This document shows, in pieces, positions 40,516 through 50,725 of a DNA stretch of 64,000 nt. Each line of letters opens with the position of its first letter. Positions within the stretch are counted from its first letter, which is position 1. The stretch comes from Solirubrobacterales bacterium (GTDB taxonomy: Bacteria; Actinomycetota; Thermoleophilia; Solirubrobacterales; Solirubrobacteraceae): positions 10,053-74,052 of the forward strand of contig PKYB01000042.1 in assembly GCA_003133565.1 (NCBI GenBank), given 5' to 3'. Position numbers and translations under genes: made by a program. Under the pieces are notes generated by a model, which did no database searches, was not told the DNA's origin, and saw only the letters and a list, made by a program, of their open reading frames with translations.

Positions 40516-42402
40516 CTAGCCGCGGCGCACGAGCTTCTGGGCGCGCGCCGCGCGAACCGCGGTCGAAAGTCCGTCGATGTCGTAGCTGCCGTGCAGCCGG
40601 CGGCCGTTGATGAAGAACGTGGGCGTGCCGGAGACGCCGCTGAGGTCGGCGCTGTCGACGTCATCGGCGACGCGCGCCGCCACTGTGTGCTTGCGCAGGT
40701 CCTCGACGAAGCGCTCGACGTCGAGGCCGAGCTTCTCGGCGTAGCCCTGCAGGTCCGGTGCGCGCAGCGCGTCCTGGTGTTCGAAGAGCAGGTCGTGCAT
40801 CTCCCAGAAGTGCTCCTGGGAGGCCGCGGCCTCCGTCGCCTCAGCCGCCAGCTGGGCGTGGGGGTGGACGTCGCGCAGCGGCAGGTGGCGCCAGACGTAG
40901 CGTAGGTCACCGAAGTCCGCGAGCAGCTCGCGCAGGACCGGCTCGGCCCGGCCGCAGAAGGGGCACTCGAGGTCGCCGTACTCGACCAGCGTGATCGGCG
41001 CATTCATCGGGCCACGGATGTGGTCGCGCTCGGGATCCACGTCGACCGCGAGATCGACGATCGTCTCGAGCCGGCCGACGAGCGCCCGCGCGCGATGACG
41101 CGGCGGCAGCAGATCGATCACGCGGAAAATGGTCCAGGTCAGCAACGCGGCGCAGAAGGCGGCGCTCAGCACGCCAACCTTTGCCTCGTCGAGGTCCTCG
41201 CCGCTGAAGCTGAGGCTTGAGATCAGCAGTGACACTGTGAAGCCCATTCCGGCGATCGTGCCGCCACCGAGTAGAGCACCCCAGCCGACCGGGAGCCGGA
41301 GCTTGCCGCGGCTTGCCCAGATCACCAACCGCGAGGTTCCGATGATGCCGACCGGTTTGCCGACGACGTAGCCAACGAGGATCCCGAGCGTGATCGGCGA
41401 TGCGAACGCGCGTGAGAGGAGGCTGCCGTCGATCACGATTCCCGCGTTCGCCAGCGCGAAGAGCGGCACGACGACATAGCTCGACCATGGGTGGAAGACC
41501 TCCGCCATGCGCTCGTTAGGTGAGATCGCCAAGTCGAGCGCGCGCCGCGCCGTATGGGCAAGCTCCGCCGTCGGCTGCTCGCGGAAGGAGCGAAACTGCT
41601 CGGTCGCGTGTTCGAGGTCGCCGCGCCCCGCCGGATAGGCGTAGGCGAGCAGGCCCATCACCAACCCGACGATCAGCGGGTCGATGCCCGACTCGAAGAC
41701 GGCCACCCACAACACCACGCCAAGCGCGGCATAGACGAGCCCGCGTTGGATTTCCAGCCCGCGCGCGGCGAGTACGAGCACGAACACGCCGAGCGCGACA
41801 GCGCCCGCGACCACGGCGAGATGGTGGCTGTAGACAATCGCGATCACCAGCAGTCCCGCGACGTCGTCGACGACGAGCACCGTCAGCAAAAACGCACGAA
41901 GACGCCCTGAGATACGCGGTCCGACGAGCGCGAGCATGCCGAGCGCGAACGCGGTATCGGTCGACATCGCGGCACCCCACCCGTGCGCCGAGTGGTGGCC
42001 GGCGTTGAAGGCGAGGTAGATCGCGATCGGCACGGTCATGCCACCGAGCCCGGCGAGCAGTGGCACCGTCACCCGTCGGCGCTCGCGCAGCTCACCGATG
42101 TCGAACTCGCGGCGCGCCTCGAGCCCGACGACGAAGAAGAAGAACGCCATCAGTCCGTCGTTGATCCAGTGCCGCAGATCCTGAGAGATGCCGCTGTGGC
42201 CGATGCGGATGCTCAGCACGCTGGTCCAGACGCTGTGGTAGGAGGACGGGTCAGCGTTCGCCCACACCAGCGCGGCCACCGCCGCGCCGAGCAGCAGACC
42301 AGCACCGCCCGTCTCGGTTCGCAGCAAATCCCGAAGCGGCGTGCTCAGGTTGCGCGACCACGCGGTCTCTGACGTCGCGGCTGCGGGCTGCTCCTCGCTC
42401 AC
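40516..42402 (-). CDS. nhaA: Na+/H+ antiporter NhaA fused to a DsbA-like thioredoxin domain
   Basis: A 628-residue fusion. Residues about 20-430 form the NhaA antiporter: the FFFVVGLEARREF segment, ALGMLALVG, the ion-binding Asp pair in LLTVLVVDDVAGLL, and GGGTIAGMGFTVSLLI. After a short linker the last roughly 190 residues are a thioredoxin-fold domain of DsbA/DSBA-like type. It has active-site CPFC in YGDLECPFCGRAEPV near residue 480 and the cis-Pro segment GVSGTPTFFING. This fusion is known among actinobacterial NhaA proteins. The redox domain would be cytoplasmic or external depending on the last helix, and its role is not established. Confidence 0.93.
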   Translation of the reverse strand: MSEEQPAAATSETAWSRNLSTPLRDLLRTETGGAGLLLGAAVAALVWANADPSSYHSVWTSVLSIRIGHSGISQDLRHWINDGLMAFFFFVVGLEARREFDIGELRERRRVTVPLLAGLGGMTVPIAIYLAFNAGHHSAHGWGAAMSTDTAFALGMLALVGPRISGRLRAFLLTVLVVDDVAGLLVIAIVYSHHLAVVAGAVALGVFVLVLAARGLEIQRGLVYAALGVVLWVAVFESGIDPLIVGLVMGLLAYAYPAGRGDLEHATEQFRSFREQPTAELAHTARRALDLAISPNERMAEVFHPWSSYVVVPLFALANAGIVIDGSLLSRAFASPITLGILVGYVVGKPVGIIGTSRLVIWASRGKLRLPVGWGALLGGGTIAGMGFTVSLLISSLSFSGEDLDEAKVGVLSAAFCAALLTWTIFRVIDLLPPRHRARALVGRLETIVDLAVDVDPERDHIRGPMNAPITLVEYGDLECPFCGRAEPVLRELLADFGDLRYVWRHLPLRDVHPHAQLAAEATEAAASQEHFWEMHDLLFEHQDALRAPDLQGYAEKLGLDVERFVEDLRKHTVAARVADDVDSADLSGVSGTPTFFINGRRLHGSYDIDGLSTAVRAARAQKLVRRG

Positions 42403-42453
42403 ACCATGATTCTCGCGGAGCGCGCCGCGCGGCGGCTCGCGCCCCGCGCCCGG

Positions 42454-43122
42454 CTAGGGCGCGGCCGGGACGACGACCACCGCTGTCTCGCCGACGTCGA
42501 GCTCGTCGGTGTCAAACGCGCTGCCCTCGAGCCGCTGCACCTGCCCCGCCAGCTCGACGAAGGCCTCCTCGGTCTCGAGGAAGCCGATCCGCGGCGTGCG
42601 GTAGTGCATCGGCACGACCCAGCGCGGGCGCAGGCGCTCGACGATCGCCATCGCCCCGGCGGCCCCGATCGTCGGGCCGTCGCCGACCGGGATGAACAGG
42701 AGGTCGATGGCGCCGATCGCCGCCGCCTGCTCCTCGCGCAACTCGCTCTGGCCGAAATCGCCGAAGTGGGCGACGCGCAGACCGTCGAGCTCGAAGACAA
42801 AGATCGTGTTCGGCCCGCGCGCCGTGCCGGCCTGCTCGTCGTGCTCGGAGGCGATCGCGATGACCTCGCCGATCGGCGATTCGAGCCGCCCTGCCGTCGA
42901 GCGCAACACCACCGGATCGCCGCCGATCGACTCGACGCCGTTGTGGTCGCCATGCTCGTGGGTGACGAGCAGGACATGGGCATCGACGTCCGCGATCGGC
43001 GGATAGTCGAAAACGATCCCGCGGCTCGCGGCAGCCGACATGTCGCCGATCGGGTCGATCACCACCGTCGTCTCGCCATCCGACAGCCTGAAAGCGGACT
43101 GGCCGTGCCACTCAACGCGCAT
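42454..43122 (-). CDS. metallo-beta-lactamase-fold hydrolase, UlaG-like
   Basis: A 222-residue metal-dependent hydrolase. An AAGGAG site precedes ATG at 43122, and the family start RVEWHGQSAF follows at once. Zinc-binding motifs are THEHGDHNG near residue 53, HFGDFGQ (Asp) near residue 117 and the His in VPMHYRTP near residue 168. A UPF0173/UlaG-like role on a phosphorylated or lactone substrate is possible; many members have no known substrate. The earlier start at 43401 overlaps the divergent NADH dehydrogenase gene and was rejected. Confidence 0.9.
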   Translation of the reverse strand: MRVEWHGQSAFRLSDGETTVVIDPIGDMSAAASRGIVFDYPPIADVDAHVLLVTHEHGDHNGVESIGGDPVVLRSTAGRLESPIGEVIAIASEHDEQAGTARGPNTIFVFELDGLRVAHFGDFGQSELREEQAAAIGAIDLLFIPVGDGPTIGAAGAMAIVERLRPRWVVPMHYRTPRIGFLETEEAFVELAGQVQRLEGSAFDTDELDVGETAVVVVPAAP

Positions 43123-43219
43123 TCGTGCTCCTTCGTCGCCGTGATCGGGGTGTGCCTCGCGCCGTCCCGCCGCGGACGTTAGCGCCTGGGTGCCCGGCGT
43201 TGCGATGATCCCTAGCGCA

Positions 43220-44650
43220 ATGGCAGCAACCCCCGACACGCCGACCCCCGAAACGGCGCCAACCGCCGACACGCCACACGCCGCGCCCGGCGCGCCAGGC
43301 CATCGCGTCGTCGTGATCGGCGGCGGCTTCGGTGGCCTCAAGGTGGCCAAGCGCCTCGCGCGCCGCCGCGACGTCGAGATAACGCTGATCGATCGCGCCA
43401 ACCACCATCTCTTCCAGCCGCTGCTCTACCAGGTGAGCACGGGAATCCTCTCCGGCGGCCAGATCGCGCCGGCGCTCCGCGACATCTTCGTCGACCACGA
43501 GAACGTGCGCGTGCTGCTCGGCGAGGTCACGGCGATCGACCTCGACGCGCACACCGTCGCCGCTACCGCCGCCCACGACATCACGCTCCACTACGACACG
43601 CTGGTCGTCGCGGCCGGGTCCGGCGACTCCTACTTCGGCCACGACGAATGGGAGCGCGACGCGCCCGGCATGAAGTCGCTCGACGACGCCTTTCGCGTCC
43701 GCACGCGAATCCTCAGCGCCTTCGAGCTGGCCGAGACCAGCAGCGATCCCGCCGATCGCGAGGCCTGGCTGACGTTCGCGATCGTCGGCGCCGGGCCGAC
43801 CGGCGTCGAGCTCGCCGGTCAGCTGGCCTACCTCTCGCGGCACACGCTCGCCGGCCACTACCGCGCGATCCGCAGCGAGGACGCACGGATCGTGCTGCTC
43901 GACGCCGACTCCAGCGTGCTGCCCTCCTTCCGCGAGCGGATTCGCCGCAAGGCCGACGCCGAGCTCCGCCGGGTGGGGATCGAGATCCAGCTCGGGACCG
44001 CGGCGACCGGGATCGACGCCCACGGCCTCGACGTCCGCGGCCCCGACGGCGTGAAGCGAATCGAAGCCCGCACCGTGCTCTGGGCCGCCGGCGTCGCCGC
44101 ATCGCCACTCGCGCGCATGCTCGCCGCGGCGAGCGGCTCAGAGGTGGATCGGGCTGGGCGGCTTCTGTCGGCGCCCGACCTCGCACTTCCCGGCCATCCA
44201 GAGGTGTTCGCCATCGGCGACATGGTGTCGCTCGAGGGTGTTCCCGGCGTCGCCCAGGCGGCGCTCCAAGAGGGCCACTACGTCGCGAAGCTGATCAGTG
44301 GGCGCCTCGACGGGAAGAGCCCGCCAGCGCCCTTCAGCTACCGCGACAAAGGCAGCCTGGCTGTCCTCGGGCGCAGCTGGGCTGTCGCCGACGTCCGCGG
44401 GCTCCAGCTCGCCGGGCGCGTCGCCTGGGTGATCTGGGCGGTCGTCCACATCGCGTTTCTCGTCGACTGGCAGAAGCGCTTCGAGATCATTCGCCGCTGG
44501 TTCTGGGAGTTCGTCACGGAGGGGCGCCAGGAACGCGTGATCAGCGTCGTCAGCCTGCTCCCCGAGGAGGCCGCGCGCGCCGAGCTCGAGACCGCGCGGG
44601 CGCGACTCGCCGAGCGCGACCCGGGCGCAGGCCTGGCGCCGGAGCGCTGA
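43220..44650 (+). CDS. ndh: type II NADH dehydrogenase (NDH-2)
   Basis: A 476-residue single-subunit, non-proton-pumping NADH:quinone oxidoreductase. After a Pro/Thr/Ala-rich leader of about 27 residues, the FAD-binding VVVIGGGFGGLKVA starts the first Rossmann fold. The NADH-binding GAGPTGVELAGQLA lies near residue 190, and the second FAD motif (HPEVFAIGDM) near residue 330. Near residues 405-440 a hydrophobic stretch and QKRFEIIRRW form the membrane-binding C-terminus. ATG at 43220 is preferred to 43190. With nuoAB elsewhere in the window, the cell has two NADH entry routes to its respiratory chain. Confidence 0.92.
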   Translation: MAATPDTPTPETAPTADTPHAAPGAPGHRVVVIGGGFGGLKVAKRLARRRDVEITLIDRANHHLFQPLLYQVSTGILSGGQIAPALRDIFVDHENVRVLLGEVTAIDLDAHTVAATAAHDITLHYDTLVVAAGSGDSYFGHDEWERDAPGMKSLDDAFRVRTRILSAFELAETSSDPADREAWLTFAIVGAGPTGVELAGQLAYLSRHTLAGHYRAIRSEDARIVLLDADSSVLPSFRERIRRKADAELRRVGIEIQLGTAATGIDAHGLDVRGPDGVKRIEARTVLWAAGVAASPLARMLAAASGSEVDRAGRLLSAPDLALPGHPEVFAIGDMVSLEGVPGVAQAALQEGHYVAKLISGRLDGKSPPAPFSYRDKGSLAVLGRSWAVADVRGLQLAGRVAWVIWAVVHIAFLVDWQKRFEIIRRWFWEFVTEGRQERVISVVSLLPEEAARAELETARARLAERDPGAGLAPER

Positions 44651-44692
44651 TCTCGACCGCGCGCTCTCGAGCCGGGTTGCGCCCGCGGGCGG

Positions 44693-47044
44693 CTAGCTCG
44701 GACGCCGCCGCTCGGGGCTCCGTCCATGTGGCTGTTGTGGCTCCTCGCCGGCGCTGATCTTTGGAATCGAGCGCGTCACCGGTCGCTTGGTGGTGACTTT
44801 GAGCGTCTCACCGTGGTGGGCGATCTCGATCGCCGAACCTTTGCGCAGCGAGTAGCGCGCCTCCTTGTGCGTGACCTCGACACGCAGCCGACGCCCGCGA
44901 AAGGACACGCCAAAGGCCAGCCGGTTCAGTCGCTGGGGCAGACGTGGGGCGAAGGTGAGCTTGCCCTCGAAGTCGCGCATGCCACCGAAGCCGGCGACCG
45001 CGACGATCCAGGCCCCCGCCAGCGAGGCGATGTGCAGGCCGTCGCGGGTGTTGTGCTCGAGGTCGTCGAGGTCCATCAGCGACGCCTCGCCGAAGTAGTC
45101 GTAGGCCAGCTCGACATGGCCGACCTCGGCGGCGATGACCGCCTGCGTGCACGCTGAGAGCGAGGAGTCACGAACCGTCAGCGCCTCGTAGTAGGCGAAG
45201 TTGGCGGCCTTCTCCTCGGCGCTGAAGGCATCCCCGCGCGTGAAGAGAGCGAGCACGAGGTCGGCCTGCTTGACGACCTGCTTGCGGTAGAGGTCGAAGT
45301 AGGTGAAGTGGAGCAGCAGCGGGTACTGGTCGGGGCGGGTCGCCTCGAAGTCCCAGGGCTGGTGCTCGGTGAAGCCCTCGGCCTGGGGGTGAACGCCGCG
45401 GCCCTCGTCGTAGGGGATCAGCATCGCCTGCGCCGCGTCGCGCCAGGACGCCGCCTCCTCGGCGTCGACGTCGAGTTCCGCAGCACGGTCGGTATGGCGG
45501 GCGACGGCGTCGGCCGCCAGCAGCAGGTTGCGCTGCGCCATCAGGTTCGTGTAGACGTTGTTGTCGGCGAGCGCGCTGTACTCGTCGGGACCGGTGACGC
45601 CGTCGATCCGAAACCTCCCCGCGCTGTCGTGATGGCCGAGCGATCGCCATAGCCGTGCGGTCTCGACCAGCAGTTCGAGCCCGACGTCGCGCTCGAAGGC
45701 TTCGTCCTCGTGCGCGGCCTGGTAGCGCCCGACGGCATCGGCGATGTCTGCAGCGATGTGGAAGGCGGCCGTTCCGGCCGGCCAGTAGCCCGAGCATTCC
45801 GCTCCGTCGATCGTGCGCCAGGGAAAAGCCGCACCCTCGAGTCCCAGGAGCTTGGCTCGGTCGCGGGCCAGGTCCAGCGTGGCGTGGCGCCAGCTCAGGG
45901 CATCGCGGGCGGCGTCCGGCGCGGTGTAGGTGAGGACCGGCAGAACGAACGTTTCGGTGTCCCAGAAGGCGTGGCCGTCGTAGCCAGGCCCGGTCAGCCC
46001 CTTCGCCGCGATCGCGCGTTTCTCGCCGCGCAAACCCGCCTGCAGGGTGTGAAACAGCGCGAAGCGCGCAGCCTGCTGGAGCTCGGCGTCCCCCTCGATC
46101 TCAACGTCAGCGCGCTCCCAAAAGTCGTCGAGGTGGGCGCGCTGGCCGGCCACGAGACCATCCCAACCGGTGTGGAGCGCCTCGCTCAGGGCCGCAGCGA
46201 CCTGGTCGCGCAGTGCCGCCGTCGAACGTCTCTGCGACCACCCGTAGGCGAGGAACTTGACGACGCGCAGGCGCTCACCGGGCCCGAGCTCGCTCGTGAT
46301 CGTCAGCCGCGCAGTGTCCTCATAGCACTCGCCCTCGTGGTCGGTGCCCGGAGGTCCCTCGATGATGTGATCCATCGCGGTCGCCATTCGCAGCCCGCTC
46401 TGGCGCGTGCGGTGCACCAGCACGGCGCGCAGGTCGTGGTCGATGAACTGCTCGGAGACGAGCGGCGCTTCGACGCTCGCCCCGGCGCGGGGATCGTTGC
46501 CCACATGCGGCAGAGGCTCGTTGGTGACGAGCTCTGATTGCAGCACGACGCGAACGTGTTCATCCACGGCCTCGACCTCATAGGCGATTGCTGCCACGGC
46601 TCGTTGGACGAGCGAAACCAGGCGCACCGATGACACGCGCACCTCCTTGCCGACCGGCGAGCGCCAGTGCGCGGCGCGTCGCAGCACGCCGGCCCGCAGG
46701 TCCAGTTCCCGCTCGTGGCTGCGGAGCTCACCCAGGCGCAGGTCGAGCGGCTCATCGTCGACGAGCAGGCGGATGATCTTGCCGTTGGTGACGTTGACCA
46801 CGGTCTGGCTCGCCTCGGGATAGCCGTAGCCGGCCTCGGCGTAGGGCATCGGGCGCTCCTCGTAGAAGCCGGCGAGGTAGGTGCCCGGCAGGCCGGCCGG
46901 CTCGCCCTCGTCGAGGTTTCCGCGCAGGCCAATGTGACCGTTGGCCAGCGTGAACAGCGATTCCGTCTGATCGAGTATTTCCAGGTCGAGGTGGGTCTCG
47001 CGCAGCGACCACGGCTCGACCGCAAAGGCGGGGTGGAGGATCAC
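44693..47044 (-). CDS. glycoside hydrolase family 65 sugar phosphorylase
   Basis: A 783-residue GH65 enzyme, the size of maltose, trehalose and kojibiose phosphorylases. The N-terminal beta-sandwich includes [18 protein letters not shown]. The (alpha/alpha)6 core has [15 protein letters not shown] and [15 protein letters not shown], and the catalytic acid Glu lies in [10 protein letters not shown] near residue 485. [16 protein letters not shown] and the THKEARYSL tail agree. It phosphorolyses an alpha-glucoside to beta-glucose 1-phosphate. It overlaps the end of the beta-phosphoglucomutase-like gene (ATGA), which would turn that product into glucose 6-phosphate. The disaccharide used is not decided by sequence. 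Confidence 0.94.
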   Translation of the reverse strand: MILHPAFAVEPWSLRETHLDLEILDQTESLFTLANGHIGLRGNLDEGEPAGLPGTYLAGFYEERPMPYAEAGYGYPEASQTVVNVTNGKIIRLLVDDEPLDLRLGELRSHERELDLRAGVLRRAAHWRSPVGKEVRVSSVRLVSLVQRAVAAIAYEVEAVDEHVRVVLQSELVTNEPLPHVGNDPRAGASVEAPLVSEQFIDHDLRAVLVHRTRQSGLRMATAMDHIIEGPPGTDHEGECYEDTARLTITSELGPGERLRVVKFLAYGWSQRRSTAALRDQVAAALSEALHTGWDGLVAGQRAHLDDFWERADVEIEGDAELQQAARFALFHTLQAGLRGEKRAIAAKGLTGPGYDGHAFWDTETFVLPVLTYTAPDAARDALSWRHATLDLARDRAKLLGLEGAAFPWRTIDGAECSGYWPAGTAAFHIAADIADAVGRYQAAHEDEAFERDVGLELLVETARLWRSLGHHDSAGRFRIDGVTGPDEYSALADNNVYTNLMAQRNLLLAADAVARHTDRAAELDVDAEEAASWRDAAQAMLIPYDEGRGVHPQAEGFTEHQPWDFEATRPDQYPLLLHFTYFDLYRKQVVKQADLVLALFTRGDAFSAEEKAANFAYYEALTVRDSSLSACTQAVIAAEVGHVELAYDYFGEASLMDLDDLEHNTRDGLHIASLAGAWIVAVAGFGGMRDFEGKLTFAPRLPQRLNRLAFGVSFRGRRLRVEVTHKEARYSLRKGSAIEIAHHGETLKVTTKRPVTRSIPKISAGEEPQQPHGRSPERRRPS

Positions 47045-47784
47045 GGCGCGTCGAGCAGCTGAATGAGATCGTCGACGACGACGTCAGCGCCATGTTCGCG
47101 CAGCGCCTCCGCCTGGTCCTCGCGATCCACGCCGACGACAAAGGCGAAGCCGCCCGCTCGCCCGGCCGCCACGCCCGCGAGCGCATCCTCGAAGACCGCG
47201 CAGCGGTCTGCCTCGACGCCGAGTGCCTTTGCCCCGGCGAGGAACATGTCGGGCGCCGGCTTACCCTTCAGCCCCTCGCGTTCGGCAACAACACCGTCGA
47301 TCCGCTGCTCGAACAGATCCTCGATGCCGGCGGCCGCGAGCACGGCCTGAGCATTGGCGCTCGAGGAGACGACGGCCCGTGCCAACCCGGCCTCCCGCGC
47401 AGCGTGGACGTAGCGCACCGAGCCGTCGTAGGGCTCGACACCCTGATCGCGGATCAGCGCCAGCACGATGTGGTTCTTGCGGTTCCCGAGCCCATGGACC
47501 GTCTCGGCGTCGCTCGAGTCGCCCGGATCGCCCTCCGGCAGCTCGATCCCGCGGGACTCGAGGAACGAGCGCACACCGTCCTCGCGCGGCTTGCCGTCGA
47601 CATATTCGTCGTAGTCAGCCTTGACGTCGAACGGGACGAACTCGTTGCCGCTCTGCTTCGCGCGCTCGCCCAGGTAGGCATCGAACATCTCCTTCCAGGC
47701 GGCGGCGTGGACCTTGGCGGTTTGCGTGAGCACGCCGTCGAGATCGAAGAGGCACGCTTCCACCCCGTCAGGCAGGCCGAGCAT
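47041..47784 (-). CDS. HAD-family beta-phosphoglucomutase-like enzyme
   Basis: A 247-residue HAD phosphatase/mutase. Motif [19 protein letters not shown], has the Asp-x-Asp pair and the beta-PGM-style Thr-x-x-His segment. A C1 cap follows to about residue 95. Motif II is in AVVSSSANA, motif III Lys in [11 protein letters not shown], and motif IV in [16 protein letters not shown]. It converts beta-glucose 1-phosphate to glucose 6-phosphate. It is coupled (four-base overlap) to the GH65 phosphorylase, giving a two-step phosphorolysis pathway. The cap is longer than in the shortest beta-PGMs, and the [16 protein letters not shown] segment is typical of the trehalose/maltose-linked subgroup. Confidence 0.93.
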   Translation of the reverse strand: MLGLPDGVEACLFDLDGVLTQTAKVHAAAWKEMFDAYLGERAKQSGNEFVPFDVKADYDEYVDGKPREDGVRSFLESRGIELPEGDPGDSSDAETVHGLGNRKNHIVLALIRDQGVEPYDGSVRYVHAAREAGLARAVVSSSANAQAVLAAAGIEDLFEQRIDGVVAEREGLKGKPAPDMFLAGAKALGVEADRCAVFEDALAGVAAGRAGGFAFVVGVDREDQAEALREHGADVVVDDLIQLLDAP

Positions 47785-47829
47785 TCCTAGACCTTACGCA
47801 CCCGCGGGGGCTCGCTGGCTCTAGCTTTC

Positions 47830-47852
47830 ATCGCCGGGCCGGCGCCGGCGAT
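47830..47852 (-). terminator. hairpin at the end of the Gfo/Idh/MocA gene
   Basis: Arms atcgccgg and ccggcgat are perfect complements around a seven-base spacer, and the right arm touches the stop codon of the leftward gene. No T run is present. Confidence 0.5.
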
Positions 47853-48820
47853 CAGCGCGCGGCTTGCGCGAGCACGGTGTCGATCGTCGCCATGATCGAG
47901 ATGCTCTCGTCGAGCGGCATCAGCGGGCTCTCTAGCAGCCCTTCGCTCAGGCAGCGCGCGACTTCGTCAGCCTGGTGGCGCAGGCCGTTCCCCGCGTGCG
48001 GCTCGTCGTATCGGGTGCTCTCCCCGCTGCGGCTCACGAGGGTGAACGTCGTCGGCCGGTAGAACTCGCCGTCGATCTCGATCCGGGCCTCGGTGCCGGC
48101 GATCGCGCCGCGGGTCGGGGTCTTGGCGAGCGAGCAGCAATTGAGCAGAGCCTGGGCGCCCGAGGCATAGCTGAAGAGCATCGAGGTCTGACCGTCGACG
48201 CCCGTGAACGCCGCTGTCGAGGCGCTGATGATGTGTTCCGGCGGCCCGAGCACCATCGAAGCGAACGACACCGGGTAGACCCCGAGATCGAGCAGCGCGC
48301 CGCCCCCGAGCTCGGGCGCGAAGATCCGATGCGCCGGGTCTGGCGCAAACCACTGGCCGTGGTCGGCGCTGAAGCTGACCATCTCGCCGAGCGCCCCCTC
48401 GGCGAGCAGGCGCCGGATCTCGATGACGTGCGGCAGGAATCGCGTCCACATCGCTTCCATCAAGAACAGGCCCTCGGCCCGGGCCAGCGCCACGAGATCA
48501 CGGGCCTCCTGGGCGTCCATCGTGAACGGCTTCTCGACGAGCACCGGTTTGCCGGCGGTCAGCGCCAGCCGCACATTGGGGTGGTGGAACGGGTGCGGCG
48601 TCGCGACGTAGACGGCGTCGACCTCGGGGTCGGCGACCAGGTCCTCATAGCTTCCGTGGCGGTTGGGGATCGCGAACCGGTCGCCAAAGGCGTTGGCTGA
48701 TTCGGCGCTGCGAGACCCGACCGCCACGATCCGACCCGAGTCGGTCAGCGTCAGATCCTCGGCCAGCGCCACCGCGATCCCACCGGTGCCGATGAACCCC
48801 CAGCGCAGCGGCTCGCTCAA
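47852..48820 (-). CDS. Gfo/Idh/MocA-family oxidoreductase
   Basis: A 322-residue NAD(P)-dependent dehydrogenase. The nucleotide-binding fold starts at RWGFIGTGGIA, with YVATPHPFHHPNVRLAL and the catalytic-type EKPFTM (Lys) near residue 95. The C-terminal half carries the family's beta-sheet domain, with GGGALLDLGVYPV (Asp and His-equivalent region). Substrate is probably a sugar, dihydrodiol or inositol-like compound, but is undetermined. TTG at 48820 starts the protein just before the Rossmann fold; the long upstream frame is a shadow. It follows the sugar phosphorolysis pair on the same strand but is transcribed before it. Confidence 0.88.
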   Translation of the reverse strand: MSEPLRWGFIGTGGIAVALAEDLTLTDSGRIVAVGSRSAESANAFGDRFAIPNRHGSYEDLVADPEVDAVYVATPHPFHHPNVRLALTAGKPVLVEKPFTMDAQEARDLVALARAEGLFLMEAMWTRFLPHVIEIRRLLAEGALGEMVSFSADHGQWFAPDPAHRIFAPELGGGALLDLGVYPVSFASMVLGPPEHIISASTAAFTGVDGQTSMLFSYASGAQALLNCCSLAKTPTRGAIAGTEARIEIDGEFYRPTTFTLVSRSGESTRYDEPHAGNGLRHQADEVARCLSEGLLESPLMPLDESISIMATIDTVLAQAAR

Positions 48821-49024
48821 GCGATCACCCGTCCGCGTTTGCGTTGTGAGGAGGCGGGTTGCACGGCCCGCAATATATAGCGCCGGTCTCGCCGGGCCCG
48901 GCGCGGCGCCTCCCGCTGTCGGCGCTGGCACGTTTTGCGCCGCTGGCGCTAGGTTTTCTCGCGCGATGCGAAGCGTTCGAGTCAGCGCGCCGGTCACGGG
49001 CGCGGGCCGCTGGAGCGGACCGCT

Positions 49025-49957
49025 GTGAGCGACGCGGATCGTCTTGCGGCCCATTTGGCCGACCGCTACAGCGTTGAGATCGCCGGTCTCGAGGCTCTCG
49101 ACATCGGCGTCTTTCGCGTCGATCGCAGCGACGGCCCGAGCTGGGTCGCGCGCGTCTTCCCGCCGAGCCGCCCGTTGGCGGACGTCGAGGGCGACGCCGC
49201 GATCTTGCGCGCCTTGGAGCGGGCCGGGTTTCCGGCCGAGCGCTGCGCGCACAACGAACCGGTATCAACCTTCGCGGGAGGGGCAGTGCTCGTCAGCGAA
49301 TTCATCGAGTCCGCGCCACCGCTTCGCCCCGGGCGCTCGGCTGCGATCCTCGGCGCTCTGCTCGGACGGCTGCACACTCACGCCGGCGACGGGTTGCGTG
49401 CGGGTGGGGCCTGGCACCACCTGTCGTTCGTCGGCGGGCCACGCGAAGAGATCGCAGCGGCGCGCGAGCTGCTCGAGGATGCGCAGTCGCGCGTCGGCCT
49501 CCGCGACCTGGCGCTCTATCACCGTCTCTGCGACGCCGTCGAGCGGACGGACGACTGCCACGATCTCTCGCACTCCTTCGTGCACCCGGACTTCGTACTC
49601 GCCAACGCCATCCCGACCGCCGAGGACCGCCTGGTGATCGTCGACTGGGCCGGATCCGGCCGGGGACCTCGCCTGTGGTCGATCGGCTTTCTGTTGTGGT
49701 CTGCGGGGGCCAGGAGTCCGAAGCTCGTCGAGCTCGTCGCCTCGCGCTACCGCAGGCATATCGCGCTCGAAGACGATGAGCTGGAACGGCTCGCTGGCGC
49801 GATCCGTGCCCGGCCGTTGATGCTCGAATGCTGGTCCTTCTGCGTTGGCCGCCGGGCGCTCGCGGATGCCGTGGTAGTGGCAGACAACGCGAGTGAGCTC
49901 GCCGAGCGCATCGCTTCGCAGGCCCGCCGCGTATTTGCGCAGCGCAGCGAGGACTGA
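49025..49957 (+). CDS. aminoglycoside-phosphotransferase-like (APH) kinase-fold protein
   Basis: A 310-residue protein of the APH/choline-kinase fold, starting with GTG at 49025. The N-lobe includes WVARVFPP with the position of the ATP-binding Lys taken by Arg, and VLVSEFIES near the hinge. The catalytic loop region reads FVHPDFVLANAIP, in which the canonical His-x-Asp-x-x-x-x-Asn is HPDFVLAN, followed by VIVDWAGSGRG with the metal Asp. The substrate is unknown; such genes often phosphorylate small alcohols or amino sugars and need not confer resistance. Confidence 0.85.
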   Translation: MSDADRLAAHLADRYSVEIAGLEALDIGVFRVDRSDGPSWVARVFPPSRPLADVEGDAAILRALERAGFPAERCAHNEPVSTFAGGAVLVSEFIESAPPLRPGRSAAILGALLGRLHTHAGDGLRAGGAWHHLSFVGGPREEIAAARELLEDAQSRVGLRDLALYHRLCDAVERTDDCHDLSHSFVHPDFVLANAIPTAEDRLVIVDWAGSGRGPRLWSIGFLLWSAGARSPKLVELVASRYRRHIALEDDELERLAGAIRARPLMLECWSFCVGRRALADAVVVADNASELAERIASQARRVFAQRSED

Positions 49958-50052
49958 GCGGCGCGTGCGCGAGGGTCCGTGTTGTTCAAACCGGCCATGG
50001 TGAGACCCGCCGTGCCCCTCCTTTCAGGCTCGGCTTGGGCTAGCCTAGGTCC

Positions 50053-50673
50053 ATGGCGACGGACACTTCTCGTGAGGCCGCTTGGAGCCTCGTCTGCGAA
50101 TGGACCGAGTCCGATTCGCTGCGCCGCCACATGCTCGCCGTCGAAGCCGCGATGCGGGCCTACGCCCTGAGGTTCGGTGGCGACGTCGAGCTTTGGGGTC
50201 TGGCCGGGCTGCTCCACGACCTCGACTACGAGCGCTATCCGGACCTCGCAGACGGCCATCCGCGCTACGCGATGCGCGAGCTGTCAGAGCGCGGCTACCC
50301 GGAGGAGCTGGTGCGAGCAGTGGCCTCGCACGCCGACTACCTCGAGGTCCCGCGCGAGAGCGCGATGGAGACGACGCTGTATGCCGTCGACGAGCTCTCG
50401 GGGTTCATCCTGGCGTGCGCCTACGTGCGCCCCGAAGGCTTGCATGGGATGACCGCGAAATCGGTCAAGAAGAAGCTCAAGCAGCCGAGCTTTGCCGCGG
50501 CTGTTGGACGCGAGGAGCTGCGCGACGGTGCCGCCGAGCTCGGCGTCGACTTTGACGAGCACCTCGAGTTCGTGATCGCCGCGCTGGCAGCGCGCAGCGA
50601 CGAGCTGATCCCAAAGTCGCCCTCAAACGCAGAATCGCGCGCGACTGAGGACGGTCGCACTTCTTCGCCTTGA
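50053..50673 (+). CDS. HD-domain phosphohydrolase
   Basis: A 206-residue protein with a small HD domain: His in SLRRHMLAVEAAM near residue 25, LLHDLDYERYP (His-Asp) near residues 54-56 and ASHADYLEVPRES with another His near residue 90. It belongs to the HDIG-type proteins found widely in bacteria, possibly acting on nucleotides or other phosphorylated small molecules. The C-terminal roughly 60 residues (KKKLKQPSFAAAVGREELRDGAAELG) are helical. No partner gene is evident. Confidence 0.85.
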   Translation: MATDTSREAAWSLVCEWTESDSLRRHMLAVEAAMRAYALRFGGDVELWGLAGLLHDLDYERYPDLADGHPRYAMRELSERGYPEELVRAVASHADYLEVPRESAMETTLYAVDELSGFILACAYVRPEGLHGMTAKSVKKKLKQPSFAAAVGREELRDGAAELGVDFDEHLEFVIAALAARSDELIPKSPSNAESRATEDGRTSSP

Positions 50674-50725
50674 GCTGCCGGTTGCGGTACGTTTGCGGCT
50701 CGAACTCCTGCCGCCCTCGAGAGCC

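Noticed and set aside
47852-49252. Oxidoreductase as a 466-residue protein
   Set aside because: The first roughly 140 residues overlap the divergent kinase gene and are not protein-like; the Rossmann fold starts right after TTG 48820.
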